Positions 33,485 through 42,098 of a DNA stretch of 64,000 nucleotides are shown piece by piece. The DNA comes from Gudongella sp051744365. GTDB taxonomy: Bacteria; Bacillota; Clostridia; Tissierellales; Tissierellaceae. Position 1 is the stretch's first letter, and every line of letters begins with the position of its first letter. The position numbers and the translations under genes are program-made. The stretch lies in the NCBI GenBank assembly GCA_051744365.1, contig JBNJCX010000005.1:1-64000 (forward strand). The letters are read 5' to 3'. Below the pieces are notes generated by a model. The model had not been told where the DNA came from and did no database searches. It worked only from the letters and a program-made list of their open reading frames with translations.

Positions 33485-34267
33485 ATGTTGGATAATAGAA
33501 TATATCTGAATCATATAAACGACAATGAGATATTGTTCAAAATGCGTAGACTCCTAGATTTGATACAATCAGTAATAAAGTACCACAAGACGGCAGTCAG
33601 TGATTTCATGGATCCCTATGAAAGAAGGATGAGTGAGTCAATTTTAAATAGATTTCAGGATATTGCATTTGCATATGATGGAGGTCCTGAGGAAGCTGAA
33701 AGAAAATGTATCATAATCCATCCTGAATACTTGTACATAGGTGACAATGAGAATCCATTGTCTTATTTAAAAGTGACAGGACAGTTGGAAGGCTTGAATC
33801 ACAAGGATTTTCTTGGAGCAGTGCTGGGTCTTGGAATAACCAGAGAAAAAATTGGGGACATACTCGTCTATGATGATTGTTCAATTATTATAGTAAAAAA
33901 AGAAATTAAAGACTTTATTCTTCTGAATTTTGAAAAAGCAGGTAATGCCACCTTGAAAATATCTGAAATCCCAAGGAATTATCTGGAATATCCTGAACCG
34001 GATTTCATCGAAACAAGAAAATTTGTATCATCTCTGAGACTGGATGTATTTTTAAGTGCCGCTTACAATCTATCAAGAAGCGAGAGCATGTCACTGATCA
34101 AATCAGGAAAAACCAAAGTAAACTGGGAGAAAACTGAGAAAGCAGACCGAGTATTGGACCCAGGAGATGTTGTTTCAGTTAGAGGTAAGGGACGAACAAT
34201 ACTATATGGAATTGAAGGAATATCAAAAAAAGGGAGATATAACCTGATAATCAGGAAATTAGTATAA
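33485..34267 (+). CDS. ylmH: S4-domain RNA-binding protein YlmH
   Basis: A 260-residue YlmH protein. The N-terminal portion contains the conserved FMDPYERRMSE and KDFLGAVLGLGITREKIGDI, and the C-terminal S4 domain (about 185-245) has LRLDVFLSAAYNLSRSESMSLI and KTKVNW. The S4 domain binds ribosomal RNA; in Bacillus, YlmH has been linked to the ribosome quality-control pathway with RqcH. An rqcH homologue lies 2.5 kb downstream on the reverse strand. Confidence 0.93.
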   Translation: MLDNRIYLNHINDNEILFKMRRLLDLIQSVIKYHKTAVSDFMDPYERRMSESILNRFQDIAFAYDGGPEEAERKCIIIHPEYLYIGDNENPLSYLKVTGQLEGLNHKDFLGAVLGLGITREKIGDILVYDDCSIIIVKKEIKDFILLNFEKAGNATLKISEIPRNYLEYPEPDFIETRKFVSSLRLDVFLSAAYNLSRSESMSLIKSGKTKVNWEKTEKADRVLDPGDVVSVRGKGRTILYGIEGISKKGRYNLIIRKLV

Positions 34268-34279
34268 TGGAGTGATCAA

Positions 34280-34780
34280 ATGATAACACCACTGGATATT
34301 CAGAATAAGAATTTCAAAAAAAGCATAGGGGGTTTTAGTCCCAAAGAAGTCAATTCATTTCTTGTGGAAATGATAGATGATTACGAGCGAATGTACAAGG
34401 AAAACATTGAGTATAAGGATAAAATCAGCATGCTCACCGATCAGATAAGACAGTTCCAGACCATGGAAGAAGCATTGAAGAGTACTCTTCTTGTAGCTCA
34501 ACAGGCTGCCGATGAAGTTACTGTAAATGCAAGAAACAAGGCTGAAATTATCATTGAAAACGCTGAGGATACAGGTAGAAAAATAATCAATCAGTCACGG
34601 GAGGATGTTAGAGGAATCAAGGAAGAATATGATTATCTGCAGAAAGAGATATTTATCTTCAAGACAAGGTATGAATCATTTCTGAAATCTCAATTATTGT
34701 CCCTTGAGGAATATTATAACAGTATTGAAAAAAACAAAAATACATATGGGAAAAAGATAGAAGAAGAACATAAGGAATAG
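34280..34780 (+). CDS. divIVA: DivIVA-domain cell division/polarity protein
   Basis: A 166-residue coiled-coil protein. The N-terminal membrane-curvature-sensing segment (ITPLDIQNKNFKKSIGGFSPKEVNSFL) is intact and is followed by a long coiled coil to about residue 150. Length is typical of clostridial DivIVA. ATG 34280 follows GGAGTGA, and a terminator lies directly after the gene. Confidence 0.93.
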   Translation: MITPLDIQNKNFKKSIGGFSPKEVNSFLVEMIDDYERMYKENIEYKDKISMLTDQIRQFQTMEEALKSTLLVAQQAADEVTVNARNKAEIIIENAEDTGRKIINQSREDVRGIKEEYDYLQKEIFIFKTRYESFLKSQLLSLEEYYNSIEKNKNTYGKKIEEEHKE

Positions 34781-34785
34781 ACAAG

Positions 34786-34805
34786 AGGAGCATTGGCTCC
34801 TTTTT
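34786..34805 (+). terminator. Rho-independent terminator after divIVA
   Basis: AGGAGC pairs with GCTCCT around ATTG, then TTTTTG. Confidence 0.8.
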
Positions 34806-34842
34806 GTTCTGTATATTGAATGTAGGGTAGGAGGAAAAAACA

Positions 34843-35319
34843 TTGGGATTTATTTTGGGAGTTCTGATCATTTTATCTGATCAGCTGACTAAATATTTGG
34901 CATTGACGTACCTTGTGAACAGGAAACCGATTGTATTGATTAATAATCTGTTTGAGCTTCATTTTGTAAAAAATTTTGGAGCTGCATTCGGCATCCTTCA
35001 GAATCAGAGAATTTTCTTTATATTCGTAACAAGCCTGGTTTTATTGGGGATGTCAATTTATATGATTAGGAATAGGAAAAAATTGACAGTTGTCGCTAAC
35101 TTCGCTATGGGATTTCTTCTTGGTGGTGCACTTGGGAATCTTATTGACAGAGTACGATTAGGTTATGTAGTGGATTTTATCAAGGTCGATCTTGGCAGGC
35201 TTTATGACTTCCCTGTGTTTAATGTTGCAGATATTTTCATAGTTGTAGGCACAGGATTATTGATTTTTATAATATTATTCGATAGGTATGAGAAGAGCAC
35301 AGGTGATCCAAATGAATAA
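34843..35319 (+). CDS. lspA: Lipoprotein signal peptidase
   Basis: Cleaves signal peptides of prolipoproteins in the membrane. The 158-residue product has four membrane helices, SDQLTKYLAL near the start, and the two aspartate-bearing motifs GALGNLIDRVRLGYVVDF and FNVADIFIVVG. The TTG 34843 start follows GGAGG. Its last codons overlap the start of rluD. Confidence 0.94.
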   Translation: MGFILGVLIILSDQLTKYLALTYLVNRKPIVLINNLFELHFVKNFGAAFGILQNQRIFFIFVTSLVLLGMSIYMIRNRKKLTVVANFAMGFLLGGALGNLIDRVRLGYVVDFIKVDLGRLYDFPVFNVADIFIVVGTGLLIFIILFDRYEKSTGDPNE

Positions 35320-36232
35320 GATTGAAATATATGTAGGAGAGGAAGACGAGGAAAGATTGGATTACTTTCTTTCTTTAGAGCTGGATGAGGTATCCCGGAC
35401 AAGAATTCAAAAGCTAATCAAGGAAAAGCTGGTCACTGTTAACGGAGTAGTTAAAAAATCAAGCTATACCGTCAGGGAAGGAGATTCTATTCTGGTCACG
35501 CTACCTGAACCGAAGACTCTAGAGATAATTCAAGAAAACATTCCAATTGAGATAATCTATGAAGACAAAGATATTGCAGTGATAAATAAAGAGCAGAATA
35601 TGGTTGTTCACCCAGCCCCGGGGAACTATACAGGAACCCTTGTCAATGCCTTGATGTATCATATTGACAACCTGTCTTCTATAAATGGCATTATAAGGCC
35701 AGGAATCGTCCATAGGCTGGATAAAGACACATCGGGCCTAATGGTGGTAGCTAAGAACGATAAAGCTCATAGAAAGCTTTCTGAGCAGCTTAAATACCAT
35801 GGGGTATATAGAGAATATTTTGCTCTGGTACATGGAAATATCAAACAAGACAATGGCACAATAAATGCCCCCATAGGACGAAGCCGAAAGGACAGAAAAA
35901 AAATGGCAGTAACTGATCGAAACAGCAAGGAAGCTGTTACCCATTATTCTGTAGTGGAACGCTTCGGTAAATATACATTGGTATCAGTGAGACTTGAAAC
36001 AGGTAGAACCCATCAGATAAGGGTTCATTTCTCATATATTGGCAATCCTGTGGTTGGTGATCCCGTGTATTCCAGCGGCAAGAATGAATTCAAAATCCAA
36101 AAGCAGATGTTGCATGCAATAAAACTTGGTTTTATACACCCATCAACTGATGAAGAGGTTGAATTTGAGTGTGAGTTACCTGATGAATTCAGAAAAATTT
36201 TATCCAAGCTCCAAAAGGAGGACCAGTTATGA
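35312..36232 (+). CDS. rluD: RluD-family 23S rRNA pseudouridine synthase
   Basis: A 306-residue pseudouridine synthase with an N-terminal S4 domain (SRTRIQKLIKEKLVTVNG) and the catalytic motif GIVHRLDKDTSGLMVVAK, the Asp being nucleophile; RTHQIRVHF follows. ATG 35312 sits 5 bases after AGGTGATCC and overlaps the lspA stop; ATG 35288 would add eight atypical residues. The exact rRNA position modified cannot be read from sequence. Confidence 0.92.
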   Translation: MNKIEIYVGEEDEERLDYFLSLELDEVSRTRIQKLIKEKLVTVNGVVKKSSYTVREGDSILVTLPEPKTLEIIQENIPIEIIYEDKDIAVINKEQNMVVHPAPGNYTGTLVNALMYHIDNLSSINGIIRPGIVHRLDKDTSGLMVVAKNDKAHRKLSEQLKYHGVYREYFALVHGNIKQDNGTINAPIGRSRKDRKKMAVTDRNSKEAVTHYSVVERFGKYTLVSVRLETGRTHQIRVHFSYIGNPVVGDPVYSSGKNEFKIQKQMLHAIKLGFIHPSTDEEVEFECELPDEFRKILSKLQKEDQL

Positions 36233-36762
36233 TTGTAAAAGCTGTAATAATGGACAACAAGGCGATTGCAAGGGCTACAACAAGGATATCCAATGAGATT
36301 ATTGAAAGAAACAAGGGAGTAAAGGATATTGTTCTGGTGGGAATCAAGACCAGAGGGGTACCTTTTGCCAAAAGGATTGCTGAAAAGATCTATCTGATAG
36401 AAGGAGAGAAACTTCCGGTATATACACTAGACATTAGCTTATACAGAGATGACCTGAAGGAAATAGGCAGTCAGCCTCTAGTTAATGAAAGTTTTCAGGG
36501 TGAGATAAACGGGAAGAAAGTTGTACTTGTAGACGATGTAATATATACTGGCAGGACAGTAAGAGCTGCACTGGATGCCCTGATTGACAACGGTAGGCCA
36601 AAGAAAGTGCAACTAGCTGTTCTGGTAGATCGTGGGCACAGAGAATTTCCAATCAGACCTGATTATGTCGGCAAGAATGTCCCCACATCCAAGAGTGAAG
36701 TGGTGGGTGTCAAGTTTATTGAAGTTGATGAAAAGGATGAGGTAATCATAATGGAAAAGTAG
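36229..36762 (+). CDS. pyrR: PyrR bifunctional pyr RNA-binding attenuator/uracil phosphoribosyltransferase
   Basis: A 177-residue PRTase-fold protein with the PRPP motif VVLVDDVIYTGRTVRAAL and the PyrR-specific RDDLKEIG region and VLVDRGHREFPI. PyrR binds pyr mRNA with UMP to promote termination. No pyrimidine gene is adjacent, so the mRNA targets must lie elsewhere. It overlaps rluD by 4 bases, the common lspA-rluD-pyrR order. Confidence 0.95.
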   Translation: MIVKAVIMDNKAIARATTRISNEIIERNKGVKDIVLVGIKTRGVPFAKRIAEKIYLIEGEKLPVYTLDISLYRDDLKEIGSQPLVNESFQGEINGKKVVLVDDVIYTGRTVRAALDALIDNGRPKKVQLAVLVDRGHREFPIRPDYVGKNVPTSKSEVVGVKFIEVDEKDEVIIMEK

Positions 36763-36786
36763 GAGAATTATTCTCCTGCTTTTTTA
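36761..36786. terminator. Terminator between convergent pyrR and rqcH
   Basis: AGGAGAAT and ATTCTCCT form a short hairpin followed by GCTTTTTTA on the forward strand. The last codons of rqcH lie inside it. Confidence 0.7.
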
Positions 36787-38543
36787 ATGTTGTCAATTGC
36801 TGTTGTTGAGGGTTCCACCACAAAGGTCTTTTGATTTTCGTAAACCACAAGACCTGTCTTGCCATTTTTAGGCTTTCTGACATATCTCTTTTCTGTATAG
36901 TCAACCTCAACGCTCCCTGAGTTTCGACCTTTGCTGTAGTATGCGGCTATTGTTCCTGCTTCAACAAGTGTAGTAGGGGGGACAGGGTTACCTTCTGTCC
37001 TTATAATTACATGGCTACCGGGGATACCTTTTGTATGGAGCCACAAGTCTTCTTTTCGTGCAGTTTTCATTGTTAAAATTTCATTTTGCCTGTTGTTTCG
37101 ACCAACAAGGATTTCAAATCCATCGGATGAAATAAATCTGAGTGGACCTGAAAGCTTTTCCTTTTTTTTCTTTCCTTTCATACTTCGCCTTGGGATATAG
37201 CCCTCCAATACAAGCTCTTCCTTTATCTCATCAAGTTCTTGAACTTCTGATGCATTTTCCAGGCTCATAAGTACGTGTTCGATATATGAAATCTCTGATT
37301 CAGTTTCTGGAATCTGCTTAAGTAGCAACTGATTTGCAGTCTTAAGTTTTCCATACTTTTTATAATATCTTTGAGCATTTTCCGCGGGGCTGGATTTTGG
37401 GTCCAGTGGGACATTTAATTCATTCAGATTTTCATCGTAGAAATTTTCTAATATTACATGATCAGCTCCCCTATCTATTCTGTGAAGGTTTGCCTGTATA
37501 AGATCTGCATAAATTTTATATTTTTCCCTTTCCTTGCTTTCTAGAAGCTCATTTTTTTGTTTTGAGAGCTTATTCTGAGCTCTTTCAAGCTTTGTGTGTA
37601 GTATTTTTTTCAATGACGCTGATTTCTGATTGACTCTGTCTCCGGTATCTCTTGATTCATACACATAGTCCAGCATCTGTGATACGCTCTCATTTGAGAC
37701 CTGCTTAAGACCACTGTATTGTGTCAAAGGAAAAGCATAAAATGCAACTACATTTTTATTGTCCCCATCAAGTACATAAACGGGATTGAAGGCTTCTTTT
37801 TTTACTTTATCGATAAATTCAACTAGTCCATTGAAAAGACGCTCTTTTTCATCTTCTTCCAGACTTAGGATAGTCCTGCCTGAATCCAGTTCTGCTATGC
37901 TGCATATCTCTCTTCCAGCGAGAGGGCTGAGTCCAGTGTAGCTTTGATAAAGAAATTTAAAAGCCTTCTGATTTCCATTGGCCGAGTTCAATAAATCAAA
38001 GAAATCTTCTTTACTTGAATGAAGTGGGTCTGCTTTATCATCAACATCAATATAGGAATACTTTAATCCAGGGAGTATCTGTCTTACCCTTGAAATTTCG
38101 GCTGGTATCCTTTTTATTGAATCTATAATGGTCTTGGTTGTTTTATCAAGGAGGACAATGTTGCTGTGTCTTCCCATTATTTCGATAATCAGCTCCCTTT
38201 CAGTGGGATTGCCAAGCTCATCTTTGCCTGACAAGGTGAATATAACAACTCTGTCAAGGTTGTGTTGTTCAATGTCCAGGATAATACTTCCAGTAAGATG
38301 CTTTCTAAGAAACATGCAGAACATCGGTGGTGACAATGGATTACTCTTTGGGGATCTTGTTAAATAAAGTCTTGGGTTATTGCTGCTTGCGGACATGAGA
38401 AGTCGGTGATTCTTACCCTTACTGTAGATTTGAAGTAGTAGTTCATCCTTTTCATGCTGATATATTTTATCGATTCTACCGCCTACTAGAATATCTTTTA
38501 ATTCAGTTACAACTGATCGTGTTACTATACCATCATATGACAT
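36768..38543 (-). CDS. rqcH: Ribosome quality-control protein RqcH (NFACT family)
   Basis: Binds stalled 50S-peptidyl-tRNA complexes and recruits tRNA-Ala for alanine tailing (older name: fibronectin-binding protein). The 591-residue product has the NFACT-N domain (YDGIVTRSVVTELKD, RLYLTRS, PPMFCMFLRKHLTG), a long coiled-coil middle, and the NFACT-R part (GRNNRQNEILTMKTARKEDLWLH, KGIPGSHVII). ATG at 38543 follows GGAGGT on the reverse strand; upstream in-frame codons lie beyond the Shine-Dalgarno. It has its own promoter. Confidence 0.93.
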   Translation of the reverse strand: MSYDGIVTRSVVTELKDILVGGRIDKIYQHEKDELLLQIYSKGKNHRLLMSASSNNPRLYLTRSPKSNPLSPPMFCMFLRKHLTGSIILDIEQHNLDRVVIFTLSGKDELGNPTERELIIEIMGRHSNIVLLDKTTKTIIDSIKRIPAEISRVRQILPGLKYSYIDVDDKADPLHSSKEDFFDLLNSANGNQKAFKFLYQSYTGLSPLAGREICSIAELDSGRTILSLEEDEKERLFNGLVEFIDKVKKEAFNPVYVLDGDNKNVVAFYAFPLTQYSGLKQVSNESVSQMLDYVYESRDTGDRVNQKSASLKKILHTKLERAQNKLSKQKNELLESKEREKYKIYADLIQANLHRIDRGADHVILENFYDENLNELNVPLDPKSSPAENAQRYYKKYGKLKTANQLLLKQIPETESEISYIEHVLMSLENASEVQELDEIKEELVLEGYIPRRSMKGKKKKEKLSGPLRFISSDGFEILVGRNNRQNEILTMKTARKEDLWLHTKGIPGSHVIIRTEGNPVPPTTLVEAGTIAAYYSKGRNSGSVEVDYTEKRYVRKPKNGKTGLVVYENQKTFVVEPSTTAIDNIKKAGE

Positions 38544-38573
38544 TATAAACCTCCATAAATATGTTATTATTAA

Positions 38574-38602
38574 AGTATACCACAAATTCAGAGCATGATA
38601 AA
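38574..38602 (-). promoter_or_regulatory. Promoter of rqcH
   Basis: On the reverse strand TATACT (38574-38579) has an upstream TG (extended -10). TTTATC (38597-38602) is the -35 with 17-base spacing. Confidence 0.6.
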
Positions 38603-38854
38603 ATCTACAAAAAAATAATCAAATATTAATATTCTGTAACAAACTGTAGATATTTATTTTCATAGATGTATAATAATCTATAGCTCATCGAAAGATGTAA
38701 TCCACAATAAGAGGTGTTCAGTTTGTGGGTACTGATTGTATTTACAATAGATAAGCATACTTTAAGACTAGTTGAAACGCTAATTGTAGTTATTTTGTCT
38801 TTAGAAATAAACACTGATCGATAGCAAGCTATACACTAGCAAGGAGGGATTACA
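38603..38854. other. Intergenic region between divergent rqcH and yicC
   Basis: AT-rich spacer without a supported gene. A 36-codon forward frame from GTG 38714 to TAG 38822-38824 encodes a hydrophobic stretch but has no correctly spaced Shine-Dalgarno. A clear promoter for yicC was not found. The yicC ribosome-binding site AAGGAGGG is at about 38840-38847. Confidence 0.5.
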
Positions 38855-39736
38855 TTGATTAGAAGCATGACAGGTTATGGAAAAGGAGAATCAGAGAACG
38901 AACTGTATAGACTTAAGATTGAAATAAAGTCAGTAAACCACAGATATCTTGATGTGAATGTCAAGTTGCCTAGATATCTGATATATCTTGAGGAAAATAT
39001 TAAGAAGCTGGTAAAGGAGAAATTAAGCAGGGGGAAGGTCGATATATTTGTTAATTTTGATTTTGCTGAAATATCCGCTGTTGAAGTAAAAGTCGACATT
39101 CCTTTGGCAAAAAGCTTTAAGACCGCCCTTGAGGAATTAAAAATAGAGCTGGATATTGATGACTCCGTAAGGCTCAATACTATTCTTTCAATCCCTGATG
39201 TAATCAAAACTGAGAAAAAAGATTTAGATGAAGACCTTGTTTGGGAAGCCATAAGGGAGTCTACACAAAAGGCTTTGGATAGAATCGTTGAGATGAGGGA
39301 ATACGAAGGAGAGCAACTTAAGGAAGACATTCTCACTAAGCTAATAAAGATTGAGAGCATTGCAGGCAAAATTGAAAGTAGAGCACCTCTGGTTGTTGAG
39401 GAATATAGAATAAAGCTGAATGATAGAATAGATTCAATTTTAGAAGATGGAACATCTGTTGACATGGACAGGCTTGCAATGGAAGTAGCAATTTATGCTG
39501 ATAAGAGTAGTATAGACGAAGAACTAACCAGACTTGAGAGCCACGTTCTTCAGTTAGGAGAGATATTGACGGAGAGCGGTGCTGTTGGAAGAAAACTTGA
39601 TTTTCTGATTCAGGAATTCAACAGAGAGATCAATACCATAGGAAGTAAATCAAGTGACTCCGGCATCGTTAAGTCGGTTGTTGAATTAAAGTCGGAGATT
39701 GAGAAAATCAGAGAACAGGTTCAAAACATCGAGTAG
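38855..39736 (+). CDS. yicC: YicC family endoribonuclease-like protein
   Basis: A 293-residue member of the YicC/YloC family, which has been shown to act as an endoribonuclease in some bacteria. The N-terminal SMTGYGKGES and KSVNHRYLDVNVKLPR and the C-terminal FLIQEFNREINTIGSKS are diagnostic. TTG 38855 follows AAGGAGGG. It heads the conserved yicC-remA-gmk-rpoZ-coaBC-priA run. Confidence 0.93.
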   Translation: MIRSMTGYGKGESENELYRLKIEIKSVNHRYLDVNVKLPRYLIYLEENIKKLVKEKLSRGKVDIFVNFDFAEISAVEVKVDIPLAKSFKTALEELKIELDIDDSVRLNTILSIPDVIKTEKKDLDEDLVWEAIRESTQKALDRIVEMREYEGEQLKEDILTKLIKIESIAGKIESRAPLVVEEYRIKLNDRIDSILEDGTSVDMDRLAMEVAIYADKSSIDEELTRLESHVLQLGEILTESGAVGRKLDFLIQEFNREINTIGSKSSDSGIVKSVVELKSEIEKIREQVQNIE

Positions 39737-39747
39737 GGGGAAGGAGA

Positions 39748-40005
39748 ATGCTGGTATATTTTATTAATGTGGGCTTTGGAAATGTAGTTGCTTCAAATAA
39801 GGTTGTATCTGTTGTAAGCCCTGAGTCTGCACCTATAAAGAGACTTGTCCAGGAATCAAAGGAGCAAGGTACCCTGATTGATGCAACATATGGCAGAAGA
39901 ACAAGATCAGTTATTGTAATGGACAGCGGACATATTGTACTATCCCCTTTGCAACCGGAGACTATAGCTCATAGGCTCCATACCAAAGAGGATGGTCATG
40001 AATAA
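39748..40005 (+). CDS. remA: RemA-like regulator (DUF370)
   Basis: An 85-residue DNA-binding regulator of the RemA family, which in Bacillus activates biofilm-matrix genes. The characteristic NVGFGNVVASNKVVSVVSP and ATYGRRTRSVIVMDSGHIVLS are complete. It follows yicC by 11 bases and precedes gmk, the standard position. Its targets here are unknown. Confidence 0.92.
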   Translation: MLVYFINVGFGNVVASNKVVSVVSPESAPIKRLVQESKEQGTLIDATYGRRTRSVIVMDSGHIVLSPLQPETIAHRLHTKEDGHE

Positions 40006-40027
40006 TTAAGAAAGTTGGTGGTAATAA

Positions 40028-40654
40028 ATGGCGAAGGGATTTTTATTGGTACTGTCAGGACCCTCAGGAAGTGGAAAGGGAACAGTAAGTCAGGCGCTTA
40101 TGAAGAAACGTGATGACATAGTGTTTTCTGTTTCTGCAACAACGAGAAAGCCCAGGGCAACTGAAGTTGATGGAGAGAATTACTTTTTCTTTGAAGAGAA
40201 TAAATTTATGGATATGGTGGAAAACAGTGGGTTTCTTGAATATGCCTTTGTTCATTCAAACTACTATGGAACTCCAAAAGAGTTTGTGCTCAAACAGGTT
40301 GAAAAAGGGGAGATTGTACTCCTTGAAATAGACGTCCAGGGTGCACTTCAAATCAAAAAGAATTATAAAGAGGCAGTATTTATATTTCTGCTGCCGCCCA
40401 CTATGGATGAACTCAGGAGCAGGATAGTAAAAAGGGGAACTGAGACGGAGGAAGACATAAACACAAGATTCGCAAATGCTTTCAAGGAACTGGATTTCGT
40501 GGGAGAATATGACTTCTTTGTTGTGAATGACAAGGTTGATGCAGCTGTTGCTGACATTGAAGCAATTATTCATTCCGAGAAGTTAAGAGTCAAGAGACAT
40601 AGTGGAATAAAGGAACAAGTTACAAGAAAGGGAGGTAGTAATAATGAGCGATAA
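40028..40654 (+). CDS. gmk: Guanylate kinase
   Basis: Phosphorylates GMP to GDP. The 208-residue product has the P-loop LSGPSGSGKGTVSQ, the GMP-binding segments SVSATTRKPRATEVDGENYFF and YGTPKEFV, and the lid RIVKRGTETEEDI. The 3' end overlaps rpoZ by 11 bases, which suggests translational coupling. Confidence 0.96.
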   Translation: MAKGFLLVLSGPSGSGKGTVSQALMKKRDDIVFSVSATTRKPRATEVDGENYFFFEENKFMDMVENSGFLEYAFVHSNYYGTPKEFVLKQVEKGEIVLLEIDVQGALQIKKNYKEAVFIFLLPPTMDELRSRIVKRGTETEEDINTRFANAFKELDFVGEYDFFVVNDKVDAAVADIEAIIHSEKLRVKRHSGIKEQVTRKGGSNNER

Positions 40655-40850
40655 GATAAAAGAAAATACTTTACCTGAAGAAAATAGATATACACTGGTG
40701 ATGGTAGCTGCAAAAAGAGCAAGGCAGCTTGTTGAGGGGTCTACACCAAGAGTGGAATCAAAGGCGAACAAACCTGTGACAATAGCCCTTGATGAAATAA
40801 CTGCAGAAAAGATAAAGTTCAGGAACCCTTCAGCAGACAGCTTTAAGTAG
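40644..40850 (+). CDS. rpoZ: RNA polymerase omega subunit
   Basis: A 68-residue small RNA polymerase subunit with the omega signature RYTLVMVAAKRARQL and KPVTIALDEI. GGGAGG in the gmk tail precedes ATG 40644. It always follows gmk in this cluster type. Confidence 0.92.
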   Translation: MSDKIKENTLPEENRYTLVMVAAKRARQLVEGSTPRVESKANKPVTIALDEITAEKIKFRNPSADSFK

Positions 40851-40859
40851 GTGAATAAA

Positions 40860-42065
40860 ATGCTAAATGACAAACATATATTATTAGGTGTAACAGGTGG
40901 GATTGCTGTTTATAAGTCCGCTGACCTTGTCAGCCGACTGATAAAGGCAGGGGCAAAGGTTGAAGTAGTTATGACAAAAGGAGCAACTGAATTTGTAAGC
41001 CCATTAACTTTTCAGACTATGTCCCAGAGCAAGGTACACTTTGATTTGTTCGGTCTTGAAAACTATATGGAGGTAGAGCATATATCATTGGCACAAAAGC
41101 CGGATGTAATTCTGATAGCTCCTGCAACGGCAAATACGATTGGTAAAATTGCCAATGGAATAGCAGATAATATGCTTACAACAGTTGTAATGGCTTCAAC
41201 AGCGAAAATCATATTTGCGCCTGCCATGAATACCAATATGTATCTAAACCCCATAACACAAAAAAATATAAAAATTCTTGAGGATTTCGGGCATCGTTTT
41301 ATGGCCACAGGCGAGGGAAGACTTGCGTGTGGAGATGTTGGCGCAGGTAAGATGGCTGAACCCATAGACATTGTAAATTACCTTGAGGATTTCTTCACTG
41401 AGAAAGATTTCAAGGGTAAAAAAATAGTTGTAACTGCTGGTCCTACAATTGAATCCATAGATCCCGTCAGATACATTACAAACCATTCCAGTGGAAAAAT
41501 GGGTTATGCTATTGCCAGGAATGCTGCAATGAGAGGAGCTGAGGTTGTTCTTGTATCAGGCCCTGTGAATCTAGAACCACCTGCCAATGTACAAATTGTA
41601 GAAGTCAAATCTACATATGATATGATGGAAGCAGTGAGAAATCATTTTGAAGAGTGTGATGTATTGATAAAAGCTGCTGCACCATCGGATTTTAAACCGG
41701 TGTCAGTCAGTGATAAAAAAATCAAGAAAAGAGACAACGAATCAAAAACCATGTCCGTTGAGCTTACAAAGAACCCGGACATAGCAGCATTTTTTGGGAA
41801 AATCAAGGGAAGTCGAATAATGGTTGGATTCGCAGCTGAGACGGACAACATTGATGAATATGCAGAATTGAAGATGAAAGAGAAAAATTTTGATTTTATA
41901 GTTGCAAATGATATCACAAAAGAAGGAGCTGGCTTCAAAGGTGACACAAATATTGTTACAATCTATGATAAATCAGGACATCGTGAAGAATTCCCGATTA
42001 TGTCAAAGGATGAGCTATCATCTAGGATTCTAGACAGAGTAAAGTCAATGATAGGTGACAGTTAG
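40860..42065 (+). CDS. coaBC: Bifunctional phosphopantothenoylcysteine decarboxylase/synthase CoaBC
   Basis: Two successive steps of coenzyme A synthesis. The 401-residue fusion has an N-terminal flavin CoaC domain (LLGVTGGIAVYKSADL, APAMNTNMY, GRLACGDVGAGKM) and a C-terminal CoaB domain (VTAGPTIESIDPVRYITNHSSGKMG, VGFAAETDN). ATG 40860 follows TAGGTGA; GTG 40851 lies upstream of it. coaD, another CoA gene, is at 60.1 kb. Confidence 0.95.
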   Translation: MLNDKHILLGVTGGIAVYKSADLVSRLIKAGAKVEVVMTKGATEFVSPLTFQTMSQSKVHFDLFGLENYMEVEHISLAQKPDVILIAPATANTIGKIANGIADNMLTTVVMASTAKIIFAPAMNTNMYLNPITQKNIKILEDFGHRFMATGEGRLACGDVGAGKMAEPIDIVNYLEDFFTEKDFKGKKIVVTAGPTIESIDPVRYITNHSSGKMGYAIARNAAMRGAEVVLVSGPVNLEPPANVQIVEVKSTYDMMEAVRNHFEECDVLIKAAAPSDFKPVSVSDKKIKKRDNESKTMSVELTKNPDIAAFFGKIKGSRIMVGFAAETDNIDEYAELKMKEKNFDFIVANDITKEGAGFKGDTNIVTIYDKSGHREEFPIMSKDELSSRILDRVKSMIGDS

Positions 42066-42098
42066 AAAAAATGCAACTGATATGAAAGGAGTTCCGGG

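Noticed and set aside
38626..38814. 62-codon reverse frame in the rqcH-yicC spacer
   Set aside because: Low-complexity composition, no ribosome-binding site and no family resemblance.
38714..38824. 36-codon hydrophobic forward frame upstream of yicC
   Set aside because: No spaced Shine-Dalgarno and a weak start; a chance frame in an AT-rich spacer is as likely.
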